Part shown: positions 46,076-55,643 of the stretch, one piece after another | Layout: each line of letters starts with the position of its first letter | Numbering within the stretch: position 1 is the stretch's first letter | Made by a program: the position numbers and the translations under genes | The notes under the pieces: generated by a model | The model's input: the letters and a program-made list of their open reading frames with translations, nothing else | What the model was told of the DNA's origin: nothing | The model's database searches: none | Assembly (NCBI RefSeq): GCF_007752345.1 | Contig: NZ_CP036299.1 | Location: 1,488,001 to 1,552,000, forward strand | Length of the DNA stretch: 64,000 bases | Direction of reading: 5' to 3' | From: Planctopirus ephydatiae | GTDB taxonomy: Bacteria; Planctomycetota; Planctomycetia; Planctomycetales; Planctomycetaceae

Positions 46076-48151
46076 ATGATTCGCGACATTTCATCGATTC
46101 GCAACATTGGCATTATTGCTCATATCGATGCGGGCAAAACGACCACCACCGAGCGAATCCTGTTCTATGCGGGCGAAATTCATAATCCCGGGAATGTGGA
46201 TGATGGAAATACCGTTACGGACTTCGATCCCGAGGAAGCTCAGCGGGGGATCACGATCTATTCGGCAGCCATCAGCTGCTCATGGCGTGATTGTTCCATC
46301 AATATCATCGATACTCCCGGGCATGTGGACTTTACTGCGGAAGTCCAGCGCAGCCTGCGGGTCCTTGATGGTGGCGTGGTCGTCTTCAGTGCGGTGGAAG
46401 GTGTCGAGGCTCAAAGCGAGACAGTCTGGCGCCAAGCGGATGGATTTAAGGTTCCGCGCATCTGTTTCATAAATAAGCTGGATCGGATCGGGGCTAATTT
46501 CGAGCGTGTAGTTGGTCAGATCACCGAGCGATTGCAGGGCGTTCCACTGGTGCTCTCGATTCCTATCGGGAGTGGGCCAGCCACGAATTCTGACGGATTC
46601 ACGGGGATTGTGGATTTATTACGAATGGAGGCTGTCTACTTTGATAAAGAGTCGAAGGGGAGGGAGATTCGGCGTGAGCCGATCCCTGCCTCCTGCCAGG
46701 ATGTGGCGGATGATTATCGAGTTCAGCTCATCGAGAGTGTCGCCATGCTCGATGAGGCCGTTTTTGCGGTGTATGACGAAACCGGGGATATTCCACTGGC
46801 CGATTTGAATCGCCTGATTCGTGAGGGAACGATCACGGGTCAGTTTCAACCTCTATTGTGCGGGGCTTCACTGGACTACATCGGCGTGCAGCCGATTCTG
46901 GATGCTGTGGTGGATTATCTGCCCAGTCCACTAGATGTCCCGCCCGTGGAAGGTCGGCATCCGAAAAAAGAAAACATTGAAGTTCGCAAGCCGAATGAAA
47001 ATGAACCTTTCGCTGGCTTGGTCTTCAAAGTCCAGGTCGACGAGCATTCGGAGTTGTACTTCGTACGGGTCTATTCGGGAGTGTTGAAGAGTCGCTCACG
47101 AATGCTGAATCCTCGTACTGGCGAAAAAGAGCTGATCAGTCAATTGTGGAAAATGCAGGCTGATTCCCGGGTGAAGCTCGATGAGGCGGGCGCCGGCGAT
47201 ATCGTGGGGGTCGTGGGCCCCAAGAGTTCTGTAACAGGCGACACGCTGTGTGAAGCGAATCAGCCGATTCTTCTGGAATCAATCACATTCCCTGAGACCG
47301 TGATTTCGATGGCCATTGAGCCTGAGACGAGTGCAGATCGCAAAAAACTCGAAGAAACGCTCAAGCTGCTGGCCAAACAGGATCCCACATTCCGTGCGAA
47401 AATCAGTGAAGAGACAGGCCAGACAATTGTGAGTGGCATGGGGGAATTGCACCTCGAAATTATCAGCAAGCGGATGGAGCGTGACTTTCATCTGAAAATG
47501 AGAATTCATAAGCCTCGGGTGACCTATCGCGAAACGATCTGTAAAGCAGTGGAGTTTGAAGAAGTCTTTGAGCGGCAGGCGGGGGCGACCTCGCTCTATG
47601 CGCTGATCAAACTACGGGCTGAGCCTCTGGAGGGTGCTCAATCGGTCGTGGTTGAGAACAAAATGAAACCAGGGGCATTCCCGGCCGATCTGACTCAGAT
47701 TTTGATCCAGGCCATGAATGACGAATCCAAAAGTGGAGGAACCGTCGGTTATCCACTGATGAATATGAAGCTGCAGGTGCTGGGAGCCGGTTTTCGCGAA
47801 GGGGAAACCAACGAAATTGCAGTCCGGGCTGCAGCGGCCAGTGCCGTGAGAAGAGTTCTTGATGAGGCGGGGGTGATGCTTCTGGAGCCTGTGATGAAAC
47901 TGGAAGTCGTTACGCCCAATGACTTTGTCGGGAATGTCACAGCCGATTTAAACTCCCGGCGTGCTTCAATTCTGAATACCGGGCTCAGAGGCAATCTCGT
48001 TGTTATTGAGGCGGAGGTTCCGCTCTCCGGGATGTTTGGCTATTCGACTCAGGTGCGAAGTCTTTCGCAGGGGCGAGCCTCCTATTCCATGGAGCCACTG
48101 CGATTTGCGCCAGCCCCTGATTCCGTCCTCAAAACGATGCTGGGTGAATGA
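46076..48151 (+). CDS. fusA: Elongation factor G (divergent, spdEFG/mtEFG2-like)
   Basis: A 691-residue translational GTPase. G motifs are intact: AHIDAGKTTT (G1), RGITI (G2), DTPGHVD (G3) and NKLDR (G4). Domains III-V follow in order (SGMGELHLEII, LLEPVMKLEVVTP, GMFGYSTQVRSLSQGRASY). In domain IV, the segment where typical EF-G has a 'RQSGGRGQYGHV' motif reads ERQAGATSLYALI, and domain IV is shortened. The organism group (planctomycetes, spirochaetes and some deltaproteobacteria) is known for paired spdEFG1/spdEFG2 forms related to mitochondrial EFG1 and EFG2. The sequence suggests the EFG2-like side, so its role may be in ribosome recycling rather than, or besides, translocation. Own leader with a hairpin, separate from rpsL-rpsG. 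A GGAGAGGGG site lies about 11 bases before the ATG. Confidence 0.85.
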   Translation: MIRDISSIRNIGIIAHIDAGKTTTTERILFYAGEIHNPGNVDDGNTVTDFDPEEAQRGITIYSAAISCSWRDCSINIIDTPGHVDFTAEVQRSLRVLDGGVVVFSAVEGVEAQSETVWRQADGFKVPRICFINKLDRIGANFERVVGQITERLQGVPLVLSIPIGSGPATNSDGFTGIVDLLRMEAVYFDKESKGREIRREPIPASCQDVADDYRVQLIESVAMLDEAVFAVYDETGDIPLADLNRLIREGTITGQFQPLLCGASLDYIGVQPILDAVVDYLPSPLDVPPVEGRHPKKENIEVRKPNENEPFAGLVFKVQVDEHSELYFVRVYSGVLKSRSRMLNPRTGEKELISQLWKMQADSRVKLDEAGAGDIVGVVGPKSSVTGDTLCEANQPILLESITFPETVISMAIEPETSADRKKLEETLKLLAKQDPTFRAKISEETGQTIVSGMGELHLEIISKRMERDFHLKMRIHKPRVTYRETICKAVEFEEVFERQAGATSLYALIKLRAEPLEGAQSVVVENKMKPGAFPADLTQILIQAMNDESKSGGTVGYPLMNMKLQVLGAGFREGETNEIAVRAAAASAVRRVLDEAGVMLLEPVMKLEVVTPNDFVGNVTADLNSRRASILNTGLRGNLVVIEAEVPLSGMFGYSTQVRSLSQGRASYSMEPLRFAPAPDSVLKTMLGE

Positions 48152-48324
48152 AGTTTCCGTTTATCTCTCCTGTTTGAGGGATTGGAACCAAAGCGAAAGA
48201 ACTGTCAATCCCGGTTGATTGACATTCAAGGGTGGCGAATTTACAATCTTCGCTCCGTCCATGAGTTCGCTTCTTGGATCGCTCATTGAAAAACGCGTAA
48301 GTTGCTGGCTGAAGGGAAGTTCGA

Positions 48325-48651
48325 GTGGTTGGTCAGAAGCAGGAAAAGATTCGTATCCGAATGGAAGCCTACGATCATTCGGTTCTCGATCTGTCGGCAA
48401 GCGAAATCGTGGATACCGCAAAGCGAACCGGAGCCATTGTTCATGGGCCGATTCCGCTTCCAACTCGAATTGAGCGGTACACTGTGTTGCGGTCTCCGCA
48501 CATTGACCGTAAGTCTCGAGAGCAGTTCGAGATTCGTACACACAAGCGATTGATTGATATTATACAGCCGACCGGCAAGACGATTGATGCGCTTAATAAG
48601 CTGTCTCTCCCTGCTGGTGTGGATGTGAAGATTAAAGCGACAGCCAGTTAG
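48325..48651 (+). CDS. rpsJ: 30S ribosomal protein S10
   Basis: A 108-residue S10, first gene of the long ribosomal cluster. Start GTG at 48325 with GGGAAG upstream. [30 protein letters not shown] and VDVKI are family landmarks. S10 also takes part in transcription antitermination (NusE) in bacteria. tuf, commonly just before it, is absent. Confidence 0.96.
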   Translation: MVGQKQEKIRIRMEAYDHSVLDLSASEIVDTAKRTGAIVHGPIPLPTRIERYTVLRSPHIDRKSREQFEIRTHKRLIDIIQPTGKTIDALNKLSLPAGVDVKIKATAS

Positions 48652-48772
48652 GTTTTGCCCTTGGCTGCGTTGTGGTAGGTTTGGTCTGGCAAATTGTCTG
48701 TTCGGATGATGTCCGCATCGCCAGATTTTGGTGGTGGCGATGAACAGTCCGCTGAGTTTTAAGGTGTCTGGT

Positions 48773-49471
48773 ATGTCGTGCGGATTGTTAGGTCGCAAAG
48801 TCGGTATGACTCAGGTCTTCACTCCTCAGGGTGAGGCGATTCCTGTGACCGTCATTGAGTGTGGCCCCTGTGTTGTGCTCCAGATTCGCACTGTTGAGCG
48901 TGATGGCTACTCAGCAATTCAGTTGGGTTTTTCTGATAAGCCCCGTCGTCTGGCGTCTCGCTCGGAGCGAGGGCATGTGGCTGCCATTGATAGCAAGAGG
49001 CGAAAGTCGCTTGCTGCCGCTGGTGTGGCAGTTGCTGAAAAGGCGGATTGCGAACCCAAGCGATTTGTTCGAGAATTTCGCGTCACTCCCGAAGAGGCTT
49101 CTGCTTTTACTGTTGGTCAGGTGCTGACGGTTTCCCAGATCTTTGGTGAGGTGAAGCACGTTGATGTGGTCGGGACCTCGAAGGGTCGCGGGTTTGCCGG
49201 GGTCATGAAGCGGCATAACTTCCATGGTACCTGTGCGAGCCATGGTGTTAAGAAGGTGCATCGCTCTGGCGGGTCAACTGGTCAGAGCACGGATCCGGGT
49301 AAAGTCTTCAAGGGGACGAAGATGCCCGGGCATTACGGCGATGCACAGGTCACTGTCCGTCGGCTCCAGGTTGTGAGAGCTGATGATGAAAATAACGTGT
49401 TGCTGGTACGCGGCGCGGTTCCTGGTTATAGCGGCGGGTTTGTGCGAGTGCGGAAGACGAACTGTAAGTAG
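48773..49471 (+). CDS. rplC: 50S ribosomal protein L3
   Basis: A 232-residue L3. Start at 48773 (AAGGTG upstream), matching the family opening (LLGRKVGMTQ). In-frame Met codons at 48728 and 48740 would add residues without family resemblance. Core segments are GTSKGRGFAGVMKRHNF and GSTGQSTDPGKVFKGTKMPG. It helps shape the peptidyl-transferase region. Confidence 0.95.
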   Translation: MSCGLLGRKVGMTQVFTPQGEAIPVTVIECGPCVVLQIRTVERDGYSAIQLGFSDKPRRLASRSERGHVAAIDSKRRKSLAAAGVAVAEKADCEPKRFVREFRVTPEEASAFTVGQVLTVSQIFGEVKHVDVVGTSKGRGFAGVMKRHNFHGTCASHGVKKVHRSGGSTGQSTDPGKVFKGTKMPGHYGDAQVTVRRLQVVRADDENNVLLVRGAVPGYSGGFVRVRKTNCK

Positions 49472-49541
49472 GTTCTTCCCTCGTGCCTTTGCCTGGTTGA
49501 GTCAGTGTCTCTTTTGTTTTGCATAGTAAAGACATTCAATT

Positions 49542-50171
49542 ATGATCAGTCTTCCAATTCATACATCGACGGGTGAGGCGACGGGTCGCAACTACGAGTT
49601 TGATCCAGCGGAGCTGGCAGATAGTATCAATAAGCAGTTGCTGCATGATGCTGTCGTGATGTATCAGGCCAATCTACGACAAGGGACCTTTAAGTCAAAG
49701 AGCCGTGCTGAGATCGCGGGAAGTAAGCAGAAATTGTTCAAACAGAAGGGGACAGGCCGTGCCCGCCAGGGGAATAAGCGGCAGCCAGTCCGTCGTGGCG
49801 GTGGACATGCCTTCGCTAAGCGTCCTACAGATTTCAGCTATCGATTGCCTCGTAAGGCTTTGCAGTTGGCGACCCGCATGGCGTTGCTCGGTAAGTTTCA
49901 GGATAACGAAGTTACGATTATCGAATCACTCTCACTTGAGGCTCCCAAGACTAAGATCGTGGCGACTTTGCTGAATAAGCTGGGCCTGGAGTCGAAGAGT
50001 TGTCTCATCAGTATTCCCACGCACGACTCGAATGTCTGGAAGTCGGCCCGCAATATTCCCAAGGTTGGTGTTTCACCAGCTGCTGGGCTTAATGCTTATC
50101 AGTTGCTGCTCCGTAAGCAGCTGGTAGTCACAACTGGTGCGTTGGACATGCTGAGAAGGCCAGCACAATAG
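49542..50171 (+). CDS. rplD: 50S ribosomal protein L4
   Basis: A 209-residue L4. The exit-tunnel loop is visible (FKQKGTGRARQGNKRQPVRR, then GGGHAFAKRP). In many bacteria L4 also represses its own S10 operon through a leader structure. I could not assign such a structure here. Confidence 0.96.
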   Translation: MISLPIHTSTGEATGRNYEFDPAELADSINKQLLHDAVVMYQANLRQGTFKSKSRAEIAGSKQKLFKQKGTGRARQGNKRQPVRRGGGHAFAKRPTDFSYRLPRKALQLATRMALLGKFQDNEVTIIESLSLEAPKTKIVATLLNKLGLESKSCLISIPTHDSNVWKSARNIPKVGVSPAAGLNAYQLLLRKQLVVTTGALDMLRRPAQ

Positions 50172-50235
50172 TATTCATATCAGGTATCGGTTGAATTGAG
50201 GCTGGTAGCGGTTCTGGCGGGTAAGGAAGTTTGTT

Positions 50236-50544
50236 ATGGCCATTGTTCCTAAGTCTGGCGTAGTGCTCGAATCCTATCAGGTGATCCTCAAGCCTCTCAT
50301 TACGGAAAAGGGGACTTACCTTTCGTCTAAGCGTAATGCCTATACGTTCCAGGTGAATCCTCTGGCGACAAAATTTGATATCAAGAAGGCTGTTGAAGAG
50401 CTTTTTTCAGTCAAGGTTGAGAAGGTTAGAACTCAGAATCGAGTTGGTAAGCCACGTCGCCATCGTATGAAGCTGGGTTATACATCGGCTTGGAAGAAGG
50501 CAATTGTGACTCTCAACAATGACGACCGCATTGCTTTCTTTTAG
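50236..50544 (+). CDS. rplW: 50S ribosomal protein L23
   Basis: A 102-residue L23, located at the tunnel exit where trigger factor and SRP dock. VILKPLITEKGT, FQVNPLATKFDIKKAVEELF and VRTQNRVGKPRRH are diagnostic. AAGGAAG precedes the ATG. Confidence 0.96.
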   Translation: MAIVPKSGVVLESYQVILKPLITEKGTYLSSKRNAYTFQVNPLATKFDIKKAVEELFSVKVEKVRTQNRVGKPRRHRMKLGYTSAWKKAIVTLNNDDRIAFF

Positions 50545-50632
50545 GTTTTAGTTACTGATATTTGTGGTTGATTGAAATCGAGTTGATTTTGTCCCGCTAA
50601 CTCACGTTCATTTGAGTTGTTGGAATTGAATT

Positions 50633-51493
50633 ATGGGTGTCCGTTTCTACAAGCCCACAAGTGCCGGTCGCCGTGGTGGCATGGTCAGTGACTTCTCCGA
50701 AATCACTGACCGTAAGAAGAAGCCTGAGAAGTCTCTTGTAGTTCCGTACAAGAAGACCGGTGGTCGCAACTTCCAGGGCAAGATCACCAGTCGTCATATC
50801 GGTGGCGGCCATAAAAAGATGTACCGCCTGATTGATTTCAAGCGCAATAAGGACAACGTCACGGGAGTCGTGACACACATCGAATACGATCCTAACCGGA
50901 CATGTCGTATTGCTCTCGTGCAGTATGAAGATGGCGAAAAGCGATACATCCTCGCTCCTGAAGGTTTGGCTGCCGGCTCTAAGATTATGAGTGCCAACGA
51001 TGGCCTGGAGCCGATTGTTGGCAACTGCATGCCCCTGGAAAAGATCCCCACAGGAACTTCAGTACATAATATCGAATTGCAACCTGGTCGTGGCGGACAG
51101 CTTTGTCGCAGTGCGGGTGTTTCCGCAGTTGTGAATGCTCGTGAGTCAGGTTGGGCTCAGATTACGTTACCGTCGGGTGAAGTGCGGCGAGTGCCATCAT
51201 CATGCAGAGCCACCATTGGTGTGCTGGGCAATGGTGAGCACATGAATATCGTTATCGGGAAAGCCGGCCGTGTTCGCTGGATGGGTAAGCGTCCATATGT
51301 TCGTGGCAGTGCCATGAATCCGATTGCTCACCCGATGGGTGGTGGTGAAGGTCGTCGTTCTGGCGGTCGTCACCCAGTCAGTCCGACTGGAAAATTGGCG
51401 AAGGGTGGACGGACTCGTAATCCTCGTAAGACAAGCCGTAACGCAATTGTTCGGCGTCGTAAGTCAGTGCGTTATGGCCAGTTGAAGCTCTGA
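50633..51493 (+). CDS. rplB: 50S ribosomal protein L2
   Basis: A 286-residue L2, needed for subunit joining and peptidyl transfer. The C-terminal [18 protein letters not shown] and the [19 protein letters not shown] region, with the conserved His, are intact. Length is near the usual 273-280. Confidence 0.97.
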   Translation: MGVRFYKPTSAGRRGGMVSDFSEITDRKKKPEKSLVVPYKKTGGRNFQGKITSRHIGGGHKKMYRLIDFKRNKDNVTGVVTHIEYDPNRTCRIALVQYEDGEKRYILAPEGLAAGSKIMSANDGLEPIVGNCMPLEKIPTGTSVHNIELQPGRGGQLCRSAGVSAVVNARESGWAQITLPSGEVRRVPSSCRATIGVLGNGEHMNIVIGKAGRVRWMGKRPYVRGSAMNPIAHPMGGGEGRRSGGRHPVSPTGKLAKGGRTRNPRKTSRNAIVRRRKSVRYGQLKL

Positions 51494-51557
51494 TTTGAAT
51501 GATTTTTGATCGGCTTGAGTTAACTGTTCGTGTTTGTGTGCAATAGGGTATACGTGA

Positions 51558-51827
51558 ATGAGTCGTTCATCGAAAAAGGGCCCGTACGTCGATGAAAAGC
51601 TTCTCAAGAAGATTGAGAAACTGGTCGTCGCCGGCAAGAAAGAACCCATTAAGACTTGGGCTCGTCGCTCCACAATCAGCCCTGAGTTTGTGGGACACAC
51701 CTTTCTTGTTCACAACGGGAAGCAACATCTTTCGGTCTATGTGACAGAAGAGATGGTCGGTCATAAACTAGGTGAATTCTCCTTGACTCGTATCTTCCGT
51801 GGTCATGGTGGTAAAGGTAACAAGTAG
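51558..51827 (+). CDS. rpsS: 30S ribosomal protein S19
   Basis: An 89-residue S19. [39 protein letters not shown] and [14 protein letters not shown] match the family. It binds the 30S head with S13. Confidence 0.97.
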   Translation: MSRSSKKGPYVDEKLLKKIEKLVVAGKKEPIKTWARRSTISPEFVGHTFLVHNGKQHLSVYVTEEMVGHKLGEFSLTRIFRGHGGKGNK

Positions 51828-51873
51828 AATTGTTGCTTTGAATTGTTGATGGGTTTCGTCTTTTAGGTGGATC

Positions 51874-52227
51874 ATGCGTTACCAGGCTGTTCACAAATTC
51901 GCTCGTATTGCACCAACCAAGGTTCGTCATCTGGCGGATCTGATCCGTGGGCAGGTTGCTGGTCAGGGCTTAACAACCCTCAGGTATATGCCTCATCGTG
52001 GTGCGAGAATGCTCGAGAAGGTCTTGAGGAGTGCTATCGCCAACGCTGAAGACCGCGACGAAAGGTTTCCCGAGTCGCTCAGGATCATTGAGTGCAAGGT
52101 GGATGGTGGTCCGATGTTTAAGCGGATTCAGCCTCACGCTCGTGGAATGGGTTTTGTTATTCGCAAGCGTTTCTCTCATATCACGATCGCTATTGGATCG
52201 ATTGAAAGTCCAGTCGCTGGTCAGTAG
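51874..52227 (+). CDS. rplV: 50S ribosomal protein L22
   Basis: A 117-residue L22 with the tunnel-lining hairpin. YQAVHKFARIAPTKVRHLAD, IRGQ, SAIANAEDR and IQPHARGMGFVIRKR are present. AGGTGG precedes the start. Confidence 0.96.
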   Translation: MRYQAVHKFARIAPTKVRHLADLIRGQVAGQGLTTLRYMPHRGARMLEKVLRSAIANAEDRDERFPESLRIIECKVDGGPMFKRIQPHARGMGFVIRKRFSHITIAIGSIESPVAGQ

Positions 52228-52355
52228 TATTTCCGCCTCAGGCTTTGTTTCTCGTGGCAGCGGACATCGTTTGTTTTTGAAATCAATTGCAGGGTAATTT
52301 GCCGATTTGGTGAAGCATCAGGATGGTTTCCATCCATCAGAAGGGTAGACCAGCA

Positions 52356-53057
52356 ATGGGTCAGAAGGTTCGGCCAACAGGCTTTCGAGTGGGGATCGTC
52401 GAAGACTGGCGAAGTCGTTGGTACGCGACCAAGAAGGAATTTGGTGATCTGCTCATCGAGGATCATAAGATCCGTCGTTTCATCAAGACAAAGTATGAGT
52501 TTGCCGGAATTCCAAGGATCGAGATCGAACGAACCCGTGACCAGGTGATTGTTCACCTCCATACGGCTCGCCCGGGTATCATCATTGGTAAGAAGGGTCA
52601 GGAAGTTGATCGTTTGAAGGCTGAACTTGAGGACCTGACCGGTCGTCGGATGGAGCTAAAGATTGTCGAAATTCATCAGCCGCATCGCAGTGCGGTTCTG
52701 GTGGCTGAAGATATTGCACAGCAGCTTGTGAAGCGTGGTAGTTTTCGTCGCGTGATGAAGCGATCACTGGATCAGGTTATGGAGTCAGGTGTTGAGGGGA
52801 TTAAGATCGAGATGAATGGTCGTCTTGGCGGGGCTGAAATGTCCCGTACCGAGAAGGCGATCCGAGGCTCGATCCCTCTTTCAACTCTGCAGAAGCACAT
52901 TGATTATGGTTTAGCAGTAGCGAAAACCACGATGGGTGTGATTGGCGTTAAGGTGTGGATCGACTTGGGCGAATATCGTAACGAGGAAGAGAGCTATGGC
53001 GCTGATGCCCAAGCGGGTCAAGCACCGCAAAGAGCAAAGAGGTCGCGTAAAAGGTAA
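52356..53057 (+). CDS. rpsC: 30S ribosomal protein S3
   Basis: A 233-residue S3. Start chosen at 52356 because the family opening is MGQKVRPTGFRVGI. An ATG 11 codons upstream is in frame but adds unrelated residues. KH domain (PGIIIGKKGQEVDRLKAEL) and IKIEMNGRLGGAEMSR are present. The last ~20 residues form a basic tail (QAPQRAKRSRKR) that is read from DNA also encoding the start of rplP. Confidence 0.96.
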   Translation: MGQKVRPTGFRVGIVEDWRSRWYATKKEFGDLLIEDHKIRRFIKTKYEFAGIPRIEIERTRDQVIVHLHTARPGIIIGKKGQEVDRLKAELEDLTGRRMELKIVEIHQPHRSAVLVAEDIAQQLVKRGSFRRVMKRSLDQVMESGVEGIKIEMNGRLGGAEMSRTEKAIRGSIPLSTLQKHIDYGLAVAKTTMGVIGVKVWIDLGEYRNEEESYGADAQAGQAPQRAKRSRKR

Positions 53058-53415
53058 TGCGACTCGTGGTATCCAGGTGTCGTTCGGCGACTGGGGTTTG
53101 CAGGTTCTTGAGCCTGGGCACATTCGTGGGACAACCATCGAGGCCTGTCGTATTGCTGCTACGCAGTATGTTCGTGGTGAAGGCAAGCTTTACATACGAA
53201 TTTTCCCTAATAAGCCTGTGACTGCGCGTCCTTTGGAGACTCGTATGGGTACAGGTAAGGGTGAACCAGACCACTGGGTGGCTGTGGTTCGACCTGGGAA
53301 AATTTTGTTTGAGCTGGCTGGTGTTTCTGAGGAGGCTGCTCGTGAGTGTTTTGCTCGCGTAGCTTACAAGCTTCCGTTAAAGGTCAGGCTGGTCGGACGC
53401 ACGATTAAGGTTTGA
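52996..53415 (+). CDS. rplP: 50S ribosomal protein L16
   Basis: A 139-residue L16. Start at 52996 (GAGGAAGAG directly upstream) or a Met three codons later. LMPKRVKHRKEQRGR is the family opening. GDWGLQVLEPGHIRGTTIEA, GEGKLYIRIFPNKPVTARPL and GTGKGEPDHWVAVVRPG follow. The first ~62 bases lie inside the end of rpsC in another frame. It binds near the A-site tRNA elbow. Confidence 0.96.
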   Translation: MALMPKRVKHRKEQRGRVKGNATRGIQVSFGDWGLQVLEPGHIRGTTIEACRIAATQYVRGEGKLYIRIFPNKPVTARPLETRMGTGKGEPDHWVAVVRPGKILFELAGVSEEAARECFARVAYKLPLKVRLVGRTIKV

Positions 53416-53464
53416 GGCTGTGCTTTGCACAGTTGAGAGTTTTGAGTGTTTCGTTTGAGGTGGA

Positions 53465-53674
53465 ATGCAGATCATGACAATTGCCCGTAACCTTCGTGAG
53501 ATGTCTGCTGAACAATTGCAGTTTCAGTTGGATGAAGCGCAGAAGGCATTGTTTGATCTGCGTTGCAAGGCAGCTTCAGAGAAGTTGGAGACTCCCAGTC
53601 TTGTTCGTCGAGCGCGACGGGAGATTGCTCGTATTAAGACGGTTCTGCGTCTTCAGGAACTGGCAAAGGTCTAA
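53465..53674 (+). CDS. rpmC: 50S ribosomal protein L29
   Basis: A 69-residue L29 (two-helix protein near the tunnel exit). NLREMSAEQLQFQLDEAQKA and RRARREIARIKTVLRLQEL are diagnostic. An in-frame ATG at 53474 is the alternative start. GAGGTGG lies between the two optimal distances, so the site is ambiguous. Confidence 0.93.
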   Translation: MQIMTIARNLREMSAEQLQFQLDEAQKALFDLRCKAASEKLETPSLVRRARREIARIKTVLRLQELAKV

Positions 53675-53709
53675 ATTTTTGTCCTGCAGATTCGCAGACG
53701 GAGTGATAG

Positions 53710-53973
53710 ATGCGTAAGACAGTCATTGGTGTTGTGACAGGCGATAAGGCGAGTAAAACACGCCGGGTGGAAGTTGAGAGAATTTTTAAGCATCCTAAGT
53801 ATGGTAAGACAGTTCGTCGTCGAACTGTTTGTCATGCTCATGACGAGAATAATGTTTCACGTCTCGGGGATACAGTCGAGATCATTGAGAGCCGGCCCAT
53901 GTCGGCCCTTAAAAGGTGGGCTCTGGTTTCGGTGGTCAAGACAGCATTGCCGACATCGAGCGATGCTTCCTGA
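53710..53973 (+). CDS. rpsQ: 30S ribosomal protein S17
   Basis: An 87-residue S17 with OB-fold landmarks (KTVIGVVTGDKASKTRRVEV, HDENNVSRLGDTVEIIESRP). GGAG precedes the ATG. Confidence 0.96.
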   Translation: MRKTVIGVVTGDKASKTRRVEVERIFKHPKYGKTVRRRTVCHAHDENNVSRLGDTVEIIESRPMSALKRWALVSVVKTALPTSSDAS

Positions 53974-54039
53974 TTCTTGCCTTGACAGTTGAGCAATTTG
54001 TATTTGTGGCTGCCTGTGTGATTTAAGCGAGTTGATGTC

Positions 54040-54408
54040 ATGATTCAAATGCAGACTATGCTGGATGTTGCTGACAACACCGGTGCAAAAACTGCACGCT
54101 GCATTAAAGTTCTAGGCAGCTCACGAAAACGAACTGCCACCTTGGGTGATGTGATTGTCCTGGCGGTCCAGAAGGCGTTGCCAGGATCCTCTGTCAAGTC
54201 GGGCAGTGTCGTTAAGGGTGTGGTCGTCAGAGTTCGTCAGCCCTCTCGTCGAGTTGACGGCAGCTATGTGCGGTTCGACTCGAATGCTGTCGTGATTGTC
54301 GATAATGATGGAAATCCTAAGGGCTCACGCATTTTTGGTGCGGTGGCCCGTGAGCTTCGTGAGAAGCGATATATGAAGATTATCAGTCTTGCGTCGGAGG
54401 TGGTTTAA
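54040..54408 (+). CDS. rplN: 50S ribosomal protein L14
   Basis: A 122-residue L14. [20 protein letters not shown] and the C-terminal [20 protein letters not shown] are intact. It forms an intersubunit bridge. The stop is one base from the next start. Confidence 0.97.
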   Translation: MIQMQTMLDVADNTGAKTARCIKVLGSSRKRTATLGDVIVLAVQKALPGSSVKSGSVVKGVVVRVRQPSRRVDGSYVRFDSNAVVIVDNDGNPKGSRIFGAVARELREKRYMKIISLASEVV

Positions 54409-54409
54409 C

Positions 54410-54766
54410 ATGCGAATTCGCAAGGGTGACATGGTTGTGGTTCTGACGGGCGATGATGCGAGTTCAGTACCTCGCAAAGTTCTCTCGGTCGTTCAATCCG
54501 GCGACAAAGTTGTTGTTGAGGGCGTCAATCGTGTGTTCAAGCACGTGCGCCGCGGACATCCCAAGAGTCAGCAGGGTGGGCGTTTGTCGCGGGAGATGCC
54601 AGTTTCATCTTCCAATGTCGCTTACTTCTGCAGTGCCTGTGGCAAGGCAACTCGCATTGGAATGCGTTTGCTGGCAGACGGCCGAAAAGAGCGTTTTTGC
54701 AAGAAGTGTGATGCGTCGATTGGTGTAATCAGTCCTGCTCCGAAAAGTGCATCGGTCCCTGGTTAA
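54410..54766 (+). CDS. rplX: 50S ribosomal protein L24 with Cys zinc-ribbon-like motif
   Basis: A 118-residue L24. KOW-type start (RIRKGDMVVVLTGDD) with GGAGGTGG upstream. The central CSACGK and C-terminal FCKKCDAS give two CxxC pairs about 25 residues apart, a zinc-ribbon pattern. Such a motif occurs in some bacterial L24 versions but not in the E. coli form. Confidence 0.92.
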   Translation: MRIRKGDMVVVLTGDDASSVPRKVLSVVQSGDKVVVEGVNRVFKHVRRGHPKSQQGGRLSREMPVSSSNVAYFCSACGKATRIGMRLLADGRKERFCKKCDASIGVISPAPKSASVPG

Positions 54767-54829
54767 TTGAAACTGGTAAGTTTGAATCTGCATTGGCAGT
54801 GATGTTTGTCTGGAAGGTAGGCTAGTTTC

Positions 54830-55372
54830 ATGGCACGGTTGATGGAACGGTATCGTTCTGAGATTCTTCCCTCTCTCAAGTCAGAGTTGGGTCGTGAGAA
54901 CGAACTGTCTTTGCCAAAATTAACCAAAGTCGTTGTCAGCATGGGCTTGGGTAAGGCCATCGGTGAACGAAAACGACTGGAAGAGGCAGCACAGCACCTT
55001 GCATCGATCACTGGCCAGAAGCCATTGATTACGAAGTCTCGTAAAGCCGTTTCGGGTTTCCGTCTTCGTGAAGGAATGGAAATTGGTTGTATGGTGACTT
55101 TGCGTGGTCGCCGCATGTACGAGTTTCTGGATCGTCTGATTTCTCTTGCCCTCCCCAGGGTGCGAGACTTTCGTGGCGTGAATCCTAATGGATTCGATGG
55201 TCACGGTAATTACAGCATGGGGCTCACTGAGCAGCTGGTTTTTCCTGAAGTGAATCCAGATAAGGTGAACTTCGTCCAGGGTATGAACATTACCATGGTG
55301 ACCACCGCTCGTAACAATGATGAAGGAAGGCTCCTGCTTAAAAAGCTGGGTATTCCATTCCGCAAAGATTAG
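54830..55372 (+). CDS. rplE: 50S ribosomal protein L5
   Basis: A 180-residue L5, which carries 5S rRNA. KLTKVVVSMGLGKA, ITGQKPLITKSRKAVSGFRL, FRGVNPNGFDGHGNYSMGL and GMNITMVTTARNNDEGRLLL all match. Confidence 0.97.
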   Translation: MARLMERYRSEILPSLKSELGRENELSLPKLTKVVVSMGLGKAIGERKRLEEAAQHLASITGQKPLITKSRKAVSGFRLREGMEIGCMVTLRGRRMYEFLDRLISLALPRVRDFRGVNPNGFDGHGNYSMGLTEQLVFPEVNPDKVNFVQGMNITMVTTARNNDEGRLLLKKLGIPFRKD

Positions 55373-55421
55373 GTTTGAAGAGTCGTACTGCTTAGCTCCT
55401 TAAGTTGACCGAGATTGGAAT

Positions 55422-55607
55422 ATGGCCACATCAGCACACGTTGCAAAGGCAAAGCGAACCCCTAAGTTCTCGACGCGAAGTGAAAACCGCTGTCAGCTTT
55501 GTGGTCGTCCCCGAGCAGTTTATCGTAAGTTTAAGATCTGCCGTATTTGTTTCCGAAATCTGGCACTCGATGGTTTGATTCCCGGCTGCAAAAAGGCGAG
55601 CTGGTAA
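55422..55607 (+). CDS. rpsN: 30S ribosomal protein S14, zinc-binding (type Z)
   Basis: A 61-residue S14 of the short C+ form. Two CxxC pairs (CQLCGRPRA and CRICFRNLA) bind zinc, followed by [10 protein letters not shown]. Confidence 0.97.
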   Translation: MATSAHVAKAKRTPKFSTRSENRCQLCGRPRAVYRKFKICRICFRNLALDGLIPGCKKASW

Positions 55608-55643
55608 GTTCTTTGTCTGGAAGCTGTTAAGGTTTCTTCTGCT

